From Roseiarcus sp049514155 (lineage in GTDB: Bacteria > Pseudomonadota > Alphaproteobacteria > Rhizobiales > Beijerinckiaceae): DNA of 6,299 nucleotides. The stretch lies in the NCBI RefSeq assembly GCF_049514155.1, contig NZ_JBEKVH010000192.1, forward strand, positions 1 through 6,299. The letters run 5' to 3'. Shown here piece after piece: positions 1 through 5,977 of the stretch (within the stretch, counting starts at the first letter, position 1; the number at the start of each line of letters is the position of its first letter). The notes beneath the pieces were generated by a model. That model ran no database searches. It had not been told where the DNA came from and saw nothing but the letters and a program-made list of their open reading frames with translations. The position numbers were made by a program, and so were the translations under genes.

Positions 1-42
1 CGTCTCGGGGTCATCGGGCAGTGCGTCGACGGCCGGCGTCAT
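1..42 (-). CDS. tnpC: IS66 transposase TnpC, N-terminal fragment
   Basis: Only the first 14 codons are in the window: ATG at 42-40, then residues TPAVDALPDDPET, open to the edge. The opening resembles the N terminus of IS66-family DDE transposases (Orf3/TnpC), which are usually a little over 500 residues long. It sits 70 nt downstream of tnpB on the same strand, the expected place. An in-frame stop lies further upstream (near 90) and no ATG or GTG lies between that stop and 42 in this frame, so 42 is the best start, although its Shine-Dalgarno signal is weak. TnpC carries the catalytic domain; that part is outside the window. Confidence 0.8.
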   Translation of the reverse strand, partial: MTPAVDALPDDPET

Positions 43-112
43 GTCCGTGACGACACCACAGAATCCTGGCGTTTGCGACGATTTTCCACACCCTGATTCA
101 CCGTGTCGCAGG

Positions 113-469
113 TCAGCCGGCGAGCTGCGGCGCAACCGTGTCCTTCGCCTGCCGAACGCGCCGCCAATCGAGACCTTCCAGCAGCGCCGAGAGCTGCGCC
201 GCCGACAGACGCATTACGCCGTCCTCGATCTTCGGCCAGTGAAAGTCGCTGTCTTCGAGGCGCTTGGTGAATAGGCAGACTCCGGTGCCGTCCCAGAACA
301 CCAGCTTCACCCGGTCCGTGCGTTTGCTGCGAAACACGTAGATGGCTCCATCGAAGGGATCGGCCCGCATCATGTCGCGCACCAGCGCCGCCAGGCCATC
401 TGCGCCCTTGCGAAAGTCGACCGGCCGCGTCGCTACGAACACCCGCGCCGCGCCTGTCGCGCCGATCAT
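113..469 (-). CDS. tnpB: IS66 family accessory protein TnpB (Orf2)
   Basis: This 118-residue protein matches the IS66 Orf2/TnpB family in length and in its hallmark segments: RPVDFRKGADGLAALV at residues 15-30, IYVFRSKR at 43-50, VKLVFWDGTGVCLFTKRLE at 54-72, and a C-terminal stretch with LSAAQLSALLEGLDW at 88-102. TnpB is needed for efficient IS66 transposition together with TnpA and TnpC, but its biochemical role is not settled. The start at 469 is chosen because this ATG overlaps the tnpA stop as ATGA (469-466), implying translational coupling. The open frame continues 22 codons upstream, but that stretch is tnpA read in another frame. Confidence 0.94.
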   Translation of the reverse strand: MIGATGAARVFVATRPVDFRKGADGLAALVRDMMRADPFDGAIYVFRSKRTDRVKLVFWDGTGVCLFTKRLEDSDFHWPKIEDGVMRLSAAQLSALLEGLDWRRVRQAKDTVAPQLAG

Positions 470-903
470 TTGGCCGCCTTCAGCGCGCCGATGATCATCG
501 TCACCATCGCCGGATCGGCACCACGCCAGATCCAAACGCTCGATCCTTCGACCTCCAACTCGATCGAGTGCGGACGCGCTTCGATCGTCGGCGTCTTGCC
601 GCCGGCGTCGAGCAACGAAACGCCGCTCGGCGCGTCGAGAACGACCGGCGCGAATGTCGACGCCTCAATCTCGTGATCGCCTCTTCGACATGCGGCGCGA
701 CGCCAGCCGAATAACTGCTGCGGCGTCAGGCCGTGGCGACGCGCGACATCGCTCGTTCGCGCACCGTCCTCATAGGTCTCCGCGACAATCGCCGCCTTCT
801 CCGCTGTCGTCCAAGTGCGCCGCCGCCCGGCGCCGGTGAAGATCTCCAGCCTTCGCGCGGGAGCCTCCCCCTTCGACACGTCATTATGCTCTGTGATCGA
901 CAC
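466..903 (-). CDS. tnpA: IS66 family accessory protein TnpA (Orf1)
   Basis: This 145-residue protein from a GTG start is a helix-turn-helix protein of the IS66 Orf1/TnpA type. Residues 30-38 (TWTTAEKAA) and 50-70 (TSDVARRHGLTPQQLFGWRRA) form the Hin-like DNA-binding region that probably recognises the element's ends. The C-terminal part ends in a segment typical of the family (SSVWIWRGADPAMVTMIIGALK, in two pieces: SSVWIWRGAD and PAMVTMIIGALK). The frame is open to 972, at the element's tip, but GTG at 903 has a GGAGG nine bases upstream and the length then fits the family. It is the first gene of the tnpA-tnpB-tnpC unit and its stop overlaps the tnpB start. Confidence 0.92.
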   Translation of the reverse strand: MSITEHNDVSKGEAPARRLEIFTGAGRRRTWTTAEKAAIVAETYEDGARTSDVARRHGLTPQQLFGWRRAACRRGDHEIEASTFAPVVLDAPSGVSLLDAGGKTPTIEARPHSIELEVEGSSVWIWRGADPAMVTMIIGALKAAK

Positions 904-912
904 GTATCGGAG

Positions 913-917
913 CCTCC
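913..917 (-). promoter_or_regulatory. Shine-Dalgarno for tnpA
   Basis: GGAGG on the minus strand lies nine bases before the GTG at 903. It decides the tnpA start in favour of GTG 903 over starts further upstream in the terminal region. Confidence 0.7.
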
Positions 918-956
918 AAACGCTCCGAATATCTCCGCCACGCCGCTGCTCGAAAA

Positions 957-979
957 GGTGGGGGCAGAACACCGGTTAC
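957..979 (-). repeat. IS66 terminal inverted-repeat end (tnpA side)
   Basis: Read on the minus strand from 979, the sequence starts GTAACCGGTGTTCTGCCCCC, an IS66-style tip (GTAA first). The partner repeat is outside the window, so the repeat length is a guess. The outer boundary is supported independently by the IS5 transposase frame resuming at 980/981. Confidence 0.75.
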
Positions 980-1820
980 GCTGGTTCGGCTGGCCAAGAA
1001 GCACGGCGTCGTCCTGCGCCAGTCCTACGAGCGGGTCGGCAAATACGCGCTGATCGCCCATCAGCGCTACGCTCACGCCAAGCAGTTCAAGCGGGCGAAC
1101 CGGGCGTTGCGGACCTTACGCACCTATCTCGGCCGGACCGCGCGCGACATCGTGCGCAAGATCAAAGGCGACGAGGAACTGAAGAGTGTGTTCGCCGAGC
1201 CGCTCTCGCTCGCCTGGAGGGTGCGCGATCAACGCCAGAACCAACGCGGCCGAAAAGTCTATTCGCTGCACGCGCCCGAGGTCGAATGCATTGGCAAGGG
1301 GAAAGCGCACCGGCCCTACGAGTTCGGCGTCAAGGTCTCGGTGGCGACGACGCTTCATCACTCCCGCGGCGGCCAGTTCATCGCCCATGTGAAGGCGCTG
1401 CCGGGCAACCCCTATGACGGCCACACGCTCGGCGTCGTTCTGCCGGAAATGGAAGCCCAAATCGGCGCCAACCTCTCGCGCATCGTCGCCGACCGCGGCT
1501 ATCGCGGCCACAACGCCCCGCCCGAGCATAGGTTCAGGGTCTATATCTCCGGCCAGAAACGGCGCGTCACCGCGGCGATCAAACGCGACCTACGCCGCCG
1601 CTCCGCGGTCGAGCCGTGCATCGGCCATCTCAAGTCCGAGCACCGCATGGGTCGCAACCACCTCGCCCACGCCGCCGGCGACGCCGCCAACGCCGTCCTC
1701 GCCGCCGCCGGCTATAACTTCCGGCGATTGCTGGCCTGGGTGGCGATCCTTTTGCGCGCCTGGTTGGCCGCCTTCATCGCGATCGCCAAAGCGCCCATCG
1801 ATCAGAGCGCTCTCACGTAA
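980..1820 (+). pseudogene. IS5-family transposase, 5' part lost to IS66 insertion
   Basis: An open frame from the IS66 junction gives 279 residues (first full codon at 981) that read as the C-terminal two thirds of an IS5-family DDE transposase. Landmarks, numbered in the fragment, are LVRLAKKHGV at 1-10, the linker AHQRYAHAKQFKRANRAL at 26-43, YSLHAPEVECIGKGKAHRPYE at 94-114 (shown here as YSLHAPEVE and GKAHRPYEFG), PGNPYDGHTL at 141-150, ADRGYRGHNAPP at 170-181 with the second catalytic Asp (171), and HLKSEHRMGRN at 216-226 with the catalytic Glu (220). The N-terminal domain and the first catalytic Asp, which in relatives lie upstream of LVRLAKKHGV, are absent. No stop or frameshift occurs in the remaining part, so the disruption looks recent. 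The missing 5' part may lie beyond the far end of the IS66 element. The gene cannot make a working transposase. Confidence 0.9.
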
Positions 1821-1850
1821 TCGGCGTTCTTCACGGACGACGACGTATTG
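980..1850 (+). mobile_element. Remnant of an IS5-family element (right end approximate)
   Basis: The truncated transposase defines this remnant. Its right end is not firmly visible. IS5-type elements usually end within tens of bases of the transposase stop, and a CTAG at 1852-1855 would fit the 4-bp YTAR-type targets of the IS5 group, but no left end is in the window to pair with it. The right boundary near 1850 is therefore an estimate. Confidence 0.5.
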
Positions 1851-2074
1851 CCTAGGAATCCGGCAAATCCATCAACGAACCCACTTCATAACCTTGTTGC
1901 CATGCATTTCCCTATCGCCGCTGATCATCGTGCACCGCGAGAGGCCCAGATTCCGCTCGCTTGATAATCAGGCGCTAATGACTGACGCTCCAAGACGTGA
2001 AACAAGCGGCATGTTACTATAAGGGTTGTTAGATCGGCCTGCCAGAAACGGCACGCGGTTAGTCACTCTCTCGA
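1821..2074. other. Gene-free stretch between IS5 remnant and gntR
   Basis: These 254 bases hold no convincing ORF and are visibly more AT-rich than the surrounding genes. The first few tens of bases are probably the right end of the IS5 remnant. The rest should carry the promoter of the GntR gene. The best -10-like word inside it is TACTAT at 2015-2020, without a good -35 box. I found no strong hairpin, RNA gene or repeat. Confidence 0.5.
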
Positions 2075-2848
2075 ATGGTTATAATGCGCGCCCCAAATTC
2101 TCCCCTTTCTCCGAGGCCGAGTCGCCCAGCCCAATTAGCCGAGTGGTTTGCACGCGAGATTCGCACTGGTCGCCTCATGAGCGGCGAGAAGCTACCGACC
2201 GAGCAGGAGCTGAATACGCAATTTGGAGTCAGCCGTGCGGTTATTCGGGAAGCCATGGCCTCGCTGCGCTCCGAAGGGCTGGTCGTCAGCCGTCAGGGTT
2301 CCGGCGTATTCGTGGCGGACCACCGGACTAGTCAGACCTTTCGCATTAACCCCGACGAAGTTCGCTCTCTGACAGAGATCGAGAACGTGCTTGAGCTCCG
2401 GCTCGCTGTTGAACTCGAGGCGGCGGCTATCGCGGCAAAGAAGCGCACCGATGAGGACCTGGCGCACATGCGACGATGGCTCGAGGCCATTGATGCGTCC
2501 ATTGCGGCAGGCGATTCGGCGATCGAGTCCGATTTTGCGTTTCACCGCGCGATTTCGGCGGCCACGCGAAATCCCTATTTCGAACGATTCATGCATTTTT
2601 TGGGACCCGTGATCATTCCGCCCCGATCGATCCGTCCTCTTTCGGAAACCCCGGATCAACGCCGGCTTTACCTGGAGCATATTCAGGCGGAGCACCGGCG
2701 CATCCTCCAGGCAATCGAGCGGCGCAACGCCGAAGCTGCGCGCTCGGCCCTGCGCGAACATCTCGAGGGAAGTCGCGAACGGCACCGGAGGACGATCTAT
2801 AGCGAATCCGCGACAAACCCTGATCCTCTGGCAGGTCCCCTCGACTAA
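2075..2848 (+). CDS. GntR-family regulator, FadR subfamily (FCD domain)
   Basis: This 257-residue protein has the two-domain layout of FadR-type GntR regulators. The N-terminal winged helix spans about residues 18-80, with the signature LPTEQELNTQFGVSRAVIRE at 40-59 and the wing SRQGSGVFV at 72-80. The C-terminal all-helical FCD ligand domain spans about 100-235, with the expected metal-site residues Asp153 and His157 (DFAFH), His207 (EHRRIL) and His229 (REHLEG), so it probably binds a small organic acid through a metal ion. Two starts are possible, ATG 2075 and ATG 2084; neither has a good Shine-Dalgarno. It converges on the kduI-kduD genes, and regulators of this subfamily (UxuR, ExuR, LldR types) often control hexuronate genes. 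By inference it represses kduI-kduD and perhaps the galM genes, with a uronate or KDG-pathway intermediate as ligand. The target and ligand are not shown by the sequence. Confidence 0.93.
   Translation: MVIMRAPNSPLSPRPSRPAQLAEWFAREIRTGRLMSGEKLPTEQELNTQFGVSRAVIREAMASLRSEGLVVSRQGSGVFVADHRTSQTFRINPDEVRSLTEIENVLELRLAVELEAAAIAAKKRTDEDLAHMRRWLEAIDASIAAGDSAIESDFAFHRAISAATRNPYFERFMHFLGPVIIPPRSIRPLSETPDQRRLYLEHIQAEHRRILQAIERRNAEAARSALREHLEGSRERHRRTIYSESATNPDPLAGPLD
2080..2085 (+). promoter_or_regulatory. TATAAT word overlapping the gntR start
   Basis: A perfect -10 consensus, TATAAT, lies between the two possible start codons of the GntR gene (ATG 2075 and ATG 2084) and overlaps the second. There is no clear -35 box at 16-18 bp upstream. 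As a -10 it would start a transcript downstream of both ATGs, which would remove the first helix of the DNA-binding domain. It is more likely chance, or a sign that the start needs checking. Confidence 0.2.
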
Positions 2849-2931
2849 CGCGCCGCATCGCGCCACCCCGGGCGGCATCTGGCAGGCGGCGATCCATTGC
2901 GGACGAGCGTGCTCACTGCTCGGCCGTCAGG

Positions 2932-3048
2932 TCAAGGAAACAGGCACTTGATCGGGCCGAAATTGGCTCCGCGACGCGAGCGCAGCCTGTCGATGGGGAC
3001 GGGCGTCAGCTGTGCGCCTGCGAGGTAATTCTCATACGCTCGCTTCAT
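2932..3048 (-). CDS. Possible 38-residue protein coupled to kduD
   Basis: A short minus-strand ORF starts with ATG at 3048-3046, overlapping the kduD stop as ATGA (3048-3045), and ends with TGA at 2934-2932. The product opens MKRAYENYLAGAQLTPVP and closes RGANFGPIKCLFP, with a basic middle (DRLRSRR). About three quarters of its codons end in G or C, in line with real genes here. A GGAGG lies 12 bases before the ATG, but it falls in the codons for the conserved Gly-Gly of KduD and may be coincidental; reinitiation after kduD is more plausible. There is no signal peptide or membrane segment. I do not recognise the family. It could be a small operon-end protein, the C-terminal remnant of a lost gene, or chance. 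Confidence 0.4.
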   Translation of the reverse strand: MKRAYENYLAGAQLTPVPIDRLRSRRGANFGPIKCLFP

Positions 3049-3806
3049 CGAGCAAGCCAGCCTCCGTCGACCACGAGAGCGTGGCCGGTGACATAGGCTG
3101 CGGCGTCCGAAGCCAGGAACACCACTGGTCCCGCAAGATCTGCAGGCTGTCCCCAGCGGCCCATAGGAATGCGGGAGAGTATCTCACCGCTGCGGGCGGC
3201 ATCGGCACGTAACGCGGTCGTGTTGTCGGTATCCATGTACCCTGGGGCGATCGCGTTCACGGTGATTCCGTATTGCGCCCATTCGTTGGCGAGCAACCTG
3301 GTCAGCCCGAGCACGCCGCTCTTGGCCGCCGTGTAGGATGGAACGCGGATGCCGCCCTGAAAGGACAGCAGTGAGGCGGTGTTGATGATCCGCCCCCCCT
3401 TTGATTGTCCCGCCGTCTGCTGGCGGATGAACTGCCGCGCCGACGCCTGCGCCAGGAAGAACACCGCCTTCAGGTTCACCGCAATCACATCGTCCCACTC
3501 GCGCTCGCTGAACTCGAGCGCATCGGCGCGACGAATGATGCCGGCGTTGTTCACCAGGATGTCGATGCGCCCGAACGCCGCAGTCGCGCGCGCGATCAGA
3601 TCCTCAGCTTTGGCGGTGCTCAGGTCCGTCGCGATGTCCTGGAACCGTCGCCCCATTCCTTTCGCGGCCGTTCCTGTCTCGTCCGCCGGCACGATGTTGA
3701 GGCCAACGATGTCGCACCCGGCCTGCGCCAGGGCCAGCGCCATTCCTTGCCCAAGCCCGGTGTTGCAGCCGCTTACGACCGCGACTTTGCCGCTCAGATC
3801 GAACAT
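3045..3806 (-). CDS. kduD: 2-dehydro-3-deoxy-D-gluconate 5-dehydrogenase KduD
   Basis: This cytoplasmic short-chain dehydrogenase uses NADH to reduce 3-deoxy-D-glycero-2,5-hexodiulosonate to 2-keto-3-deoxy-D-gluconate (KDG), the step after KduI in degradation of unsaturated uronides. Its 253 residues equal the E. coli KduD length. Visible SDR features are the cofactor glycine motif GCNTGLGQG at 13-21, Asp61 in the TDL adenine-pocket position, NNAG at 86-89, and the catalytic set Asn111, Ser145, Tyr158 and Lys162 (YTAAK). NAIAPGYMDTDNT at 184-196 and the VDGGW ending are typical of KduD. The start at 3806 has AAGGAG nine bases upstream. It lies 27 nt after kduI on the same strand, so the two are almost certainly co-transcribed. 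Related gluconate 5-dehydrogenases are the main alternative, made unlikely by the kduI neighbour. Confidence 0.95.
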   Translation of the reverse strand: MFDLSGKVAVVSGCNTGLGQGMALALAQAGCDIVGLNIVPADETGTAAKGMGRRFQDIATDLSTAKAEDLIARATAAFGRIDILVNNAGIIRRADALEFSEREWDDVIAVNLKAVFFLAQASARQFIRQQTAGQSKGGRIINTASLLSFQGGIRVPSYTAAKSGVLGLTRLLANEWAQYGITVNAIAPGYMDTDNTTALRADAARSGEILSRIPMGRWGQPADLAGPVVFLASDAAAYVTGHALVVDGGWLAR

Positions 3807-3833
3807 GCTTTGTTGCTCCTTGTCTCCTGGCGC

Positions 3834-4670
3834 TCAGCGCAGCGCGGCGACCTCAACGTGATCCATATCGTCGTAGGTCTGATTTTCGCCGACCATGCCC
3901 CAGATGAAGCTGTAGGCGCGTGTGCCGACGCCGGAATGGATCGACCAACTTGGCGAGATCACCGCTTGCTCGTTGCGCACGACGATGTGCCGGGTTTCCT
4001 GCGGCTGGCCCATAAGGTGGAAAACCGCCGCATCGGGATCGACGTCGAAGTAAAGATAGACCTCCATCCGCCTTTCATGCGTGTGGGTCGGCATGGTGTT
4101 CCACAGGCTCCCCTCCTCGAGGTTGGTCATGCCCATGCTGAGCTGGCAGGTCTCAACGACCTCCGGGACGAGGAATTTGTTGATGGTACGGCGGTTGCCA
4201 TTGCGCTTGTCGCCGACGGTGGTCGAGGAGGCGTCGGCGAGCGTCAGCCGCTTGGTGGGTAGGGCGCGGTGGGCCGGCGCGGAGTTGTAGTAGAGCTTCG
4301 CCGGACGGGCCGGCTCGACACTGCTAAAGGCAAGCTCGCGCGCGCCCATGCCGATGTAGACGGCTTCCTTCGAACCGACGGAAACCATCTCGCCGTCGAT
4401 TGCCACCTGCGCCGGACCGCCGATATTGATGATTCCTATCTCCCGACGCTGGAGAAAGAATTCCACGCCAAAGGTTCGGCCGATCCCATCCGGCAGTCCG
4501 AGCGGTGCGGCCAGCGGCATGACGCCGCCGACCACGATCCGGTCGATGTGGCTGTAGGTCATGGTCATCTCGCCGGGCCGGAACACTTCCTCAACCAGGA
4601 ATTGGCGGCGCAGCGCTTCCGTGTCGAGTGTCTTCGCTTGCGTACTGTGCATGGCTTGGCGAGTGTCCAT
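3834..4670 (-). CDS. kduI: 5-dehydro-4-deoxy-D-glucuronate isomerase KduI
   Basis: KduI isomerises 5-keto-4-deoxyuronate, released from unsaturated galacturonides or glucuronides, to 3-deoxy-D-glycero-2,5-hexodiulosonate, the substrate of KduD. From ATG 4670 the protein has 278 residues, as in E. coli KduI, and reads alongside it over its whole length: MDTRQAMHSTQAKTLDTEAL at the start, YSHIDRIVVGGVMP at 39-52, NRRTINKF at 159-166, WNTMPTHTHERRMEVY at 190-205 and GQPQETRHIV at 221-230. The four metal ligands of the cupin fold are all present at the E. coli positions: His196, His198, Glu203 and His245. The frame is open for 80 more codons upstream, but AAGGAG seven bases before 4670 and the family length settle the start. 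It leads the kduI-kduD unit. Confidence 0.97.
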   Translation of the reverse strand: MDTRQAMHSTQAKTLDTEALRRQFLVEEVFRPGEMTMTYSHIDRIVVGGVMPLAAPLGLPDGIGRTFGVEFFLQRREIGIINIGGPAQVAIDGEMVSVGSKEAVYIGMGARELAFSSVEPARPAKLYYNSAPAHRALPTKRLTLADASSTTVGDKRNGNRRTINKFLVPEVVETCQLSMGMTNLEEGSLWNTMPTHTHERRMEVYLYFDVDPDAAVFHLMGQPQETRHIVVRNEQAVISPSWSIHSGVGTRAYSFIWGMVGENQTYDDMDHVEVAALR

Positions 4671-4677
4671 CAAACGA

Positions 4678-4683
4678 CTCCTT
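4678..4683 (-). promoter_or_regulatory. Shine-Dalgarno for kduI
   Basis: AAGGAG on the minus strand lies seven bases before ATG 4670. It fixes the kduI start there and rules against the 80-codon upstream extension of the open frame. Confidence 0.8.
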
Positions 4684-4804
4684 CGATCGGTTTGGCGGCA
4701 ACGGAAGCCGCGGAGTTGGTAGGCTTCGCAACACGCGCCGACACACACGTCCCGCCACGCCGTCACGAACGGCACGTCGGATCTTGCGCTGGCGAAACGC
4801 CGAA

Positions 4805-4819
4805 AGGTTCGCCAAACCT
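4805..4819. promoter_or_regulatory. Candidate operator palindrome upstream of kduI
   Basis: AGGTT-CGCCA-AACCT is a 15-bp inverted repeat with 5-bp arms and a 5-bp centre, about 135 bp before the kduI start. On the minus strand it contains GGTTTGGCG, and the same nine bases occur on the plus strand at 4689-4697. FadR-type GntR proteins often bind short imperfect palindromes of this size, so this is a possible site for the regulator at 2075-2848. This is inference from shape and place only. Confidence 0.25.
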
Positions 4820-4955
4820 CGCGCTTCGTCGTCGGGCGCGCGCCCGGCCTTCGATCATCCCGACCTTCGCCCGCAGCCCCCGGCCGGCCTCCAGAGTTGA
4901 CGGAGTCCAACCGATGTCCCTCGTGACGCGAACGCGACTAGCGGCTTACGCCAAC

Positions 4956-5960
4956 TCAGCCGGCGTCGAAGCGATACAAGGTGCGGGACGCGAACCGCTC
5001 GCCGGGCCTCAGCACGGTGCTCGGAAAGGCTGGGTGGTTGAGGCTGTCGGTGTAATGCTGTCCTTGCAGGCACACCGCGCTGCGCCGCGCGAACGGAGCG
5101 CCGCTGAGGAAATTGCCGCTGTAGAATTGCAGTCCGGGCTCGGTAGTGAGCATCGTCATGACAAGTCCGCCCGCCGAAAGGGTGGCGGCCAGCGTCGGCG
5201 TCGCGCGCGGCGCGTCGGCCAGGACGTAATTGAGATCGTAGCCGCCGCCGTATTTCAGCTGGTCGTTGGGTTGGTCGATGCGCGCGCCTATCGCGGTTGG
5301 CTGCCGGAAATCCAGCGGAGTGCCGGCAATGTCGCGGATCTCGCCAGTTGGAATCAGCTCGGCGTCCAGCGCCGTGATACGGGACGACGGAATGCGAAGC
5401 GTGTGCCCCAGCGCCGACGCTTCGCCCGACAAGTTGAAATAGGCGTGGTTGGTCAGGTTCACCACCGTTGGCGCATTGGCGGTCGCCGCGTAATCGATCA
5501 CCAGCGCGCCATCGGTCAGTCGGTATTCCACCACGACATTCAGCGCGCCGGGAAAGCCTTGGTCGCCGTCGGGACTGTGCAACGTCAGCCGCAGCGTCTC
5601 ACCGTCCGGCTCGGCCTGCCACACGCGGTAGGCGAAGCCGTTCGGCCCGCCGTGCAGCGTATTGCGGCCGTCGTTGGCCGGCAGTCGGTACTCGCGCCCG
5701 TCGAGAACAAAGCGCGCTCCGCCGATGCGGTTGGCGTAGCGACCGGCTATGGCGCCCAGATGCCTGCTGTCGCTCAGATAAGGCTCCAGTCGGTCGAACC
5801 CCAGCGTCACGTTGCGCGCGCCGCCGACCGCCGGCACATGCAGTTCGGTGATCCGCGCGCCATATTGTGCGACGGTGACGCTCAAGCCGGTGCTGCTGCG
5901 CAGAGAAAAAGCCTGGACTGCCGTGCCATCGGGCATGTGGCCGAACAGATGTGATTTCAT
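4956..5960 (-). CDS. galM: GalM-like aldose 1-epimerase with Gln at the catalytic Glu
   Basis: This 334-residue protein has the aldose 1-epimerase (mutarotase) fold, which interconverts alpha and beta anomers of free aldoses. Family signatures are in order: GRYANRI at 73-79 (Arg74), NTLHGGPNGF at 100-109 (His103), VVNLTNHAYFNLSG at 166-179 (His172, the general acid), GGGYDLNYVL at 238-247 (Asp242) and TTEPGLQFYSGNFL at 272-285. The conserved C-terminal motif usually reads CLETQ..PDS, its Glu being the general base; here it reads CLQGQHYTDS, so residue 299 is Gln (CAA, 5066-5064). The position after Asp242, often His, is Leu. The fold is sure, full mutarotase activity is not. GAGGAGG lies ten bases before ATG 5960 and overlaps the stop of the upstream reductase gene, so the two are translated as a pair. 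No signal peptide is seen; cytoplasmic. Confidence 0.9.
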   Translation of the reverse strand: MKSHLFGHMPDGTAVQAFSLRSSTGLSVTVAQYGARITELHVPAVGGARNVTLGFDRLEPYLSDSRHLGAIAGRYANRIGGARFVLDGREYRLPANDGRNTLHGGPNGFAYRVWQAEPDGETLRLTLHSPDGDQGFPGALNVVVEYRLTDGALVIDYAATANAPTVVNLTNHAYFNLSGEASALGHTLRIPSSRITALDAELIPTGEIRDIAGTPLDFRQPTAIGARIDQPNDQLKYGGGYDLNYVLADAPRATPTLAATLSAGGLVMTMLTTEPGLQFYSGNFLSGAPFARRSAVCLQGQHYTDSLNHPAFPSTVLRPGERFASRTLYRFDAG

Positions 5961-5970
5961 TTAAGTCGAT

Positions 5971-5977
5971 CCTCCTC
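5971..5977 (-). promoter_or_regulatory. Shine-Dalgarno for galM, overlapping the upstream stop
   Basis: GAGGAGG on the minus strand shares two bases with the TGA stop of the aldo/keto reductase gene (5978-5976) and lies ten bases before the galM ATG. This arrangement favours translational coupling of the two genes. Confidence 0.75.

Larger units (their letters stand above)
1..979 (-). mobile_element. IS66-family insertion sequence, partial (outer end at 979)
   Basis: This is the tnpA-side end of an IS66-family element, cut by the left edge of the window. The gene order tnpA-tnpB-tnpC on the minus strand, the ATGA overlap of tnpA and tnpB, and the roughly 70-nt gap before tnpC are typical of the family. 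The outer end is placed at 979 because the minus strand there starts with GTAA, the usual first bases of IS66-family ends, and because IS5-type transposase coding sequence resumes at the next base. Most of tnpC and the other end lie outside the window, so I cannot say whether the element is intact. IS66 elements usually duplicate 8 bp of target; the flanking 8 bp here are 980-987 (gctggttc). Confidence 0.9.
4671..4955 (-). promoter_or_regulatory. Gap upstream of kduI, probable promoter region
   Basis: These 285 bases separate the galM stop from kduI on the same strand. I see no gene in them: the open frames there are extensions or shadows of kduI and galM. The length, compared with 27 nt between kduI and kduD and 15 nt between the reductase and galM, suggests a separate kduI promoter. 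I cannot point to a confident -35/-10 pair. A 14-bp perfect palindrome of G and C (4833-4846, CGGGCGCGCGCCCG) could form a hairpin but has no T tract after it in either direction. Confidence 0.45.

Noticed and set aside
1414..2022. 202-codon plus-strand frame overlapping the IS5 transposase remnant
   Set aside because: Its composition (long runs rich in Ser, Pro, Ala and Arg) is that of a frame-shifted shadow of the transposase gene.
2849..2931. Possible bidirectional terminator between gntR and the short ORF
   Set aside because: The only hairpin seen (near 2864-2878) has a short, mismatched stem and no T tract in either direction, so I do not call it a terminator.
3405..4262. 285-codon plus-strand frame opposite kduD and kduI
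   Set aside because: Antisense shadow of two genes identified with high confidence; no recognisable domain.
4671..4910. 80-codon upstream extension of the kduI frame
   Set aside because: ATG 4670 has a strong AAGGAG seven bases upstream and gives exactly the E. coli KduI length; the extension is Arg/Gly-rich and unlike the family.
4269..5954. Plus-strand open frame of 561 codons across galM, the gap and the start of kduI
   Set aside because: It is antisense to two well-recognised genes, has no family resemblance, and such long antisense frames are common in GC-rich DNA with strong third-position bias.
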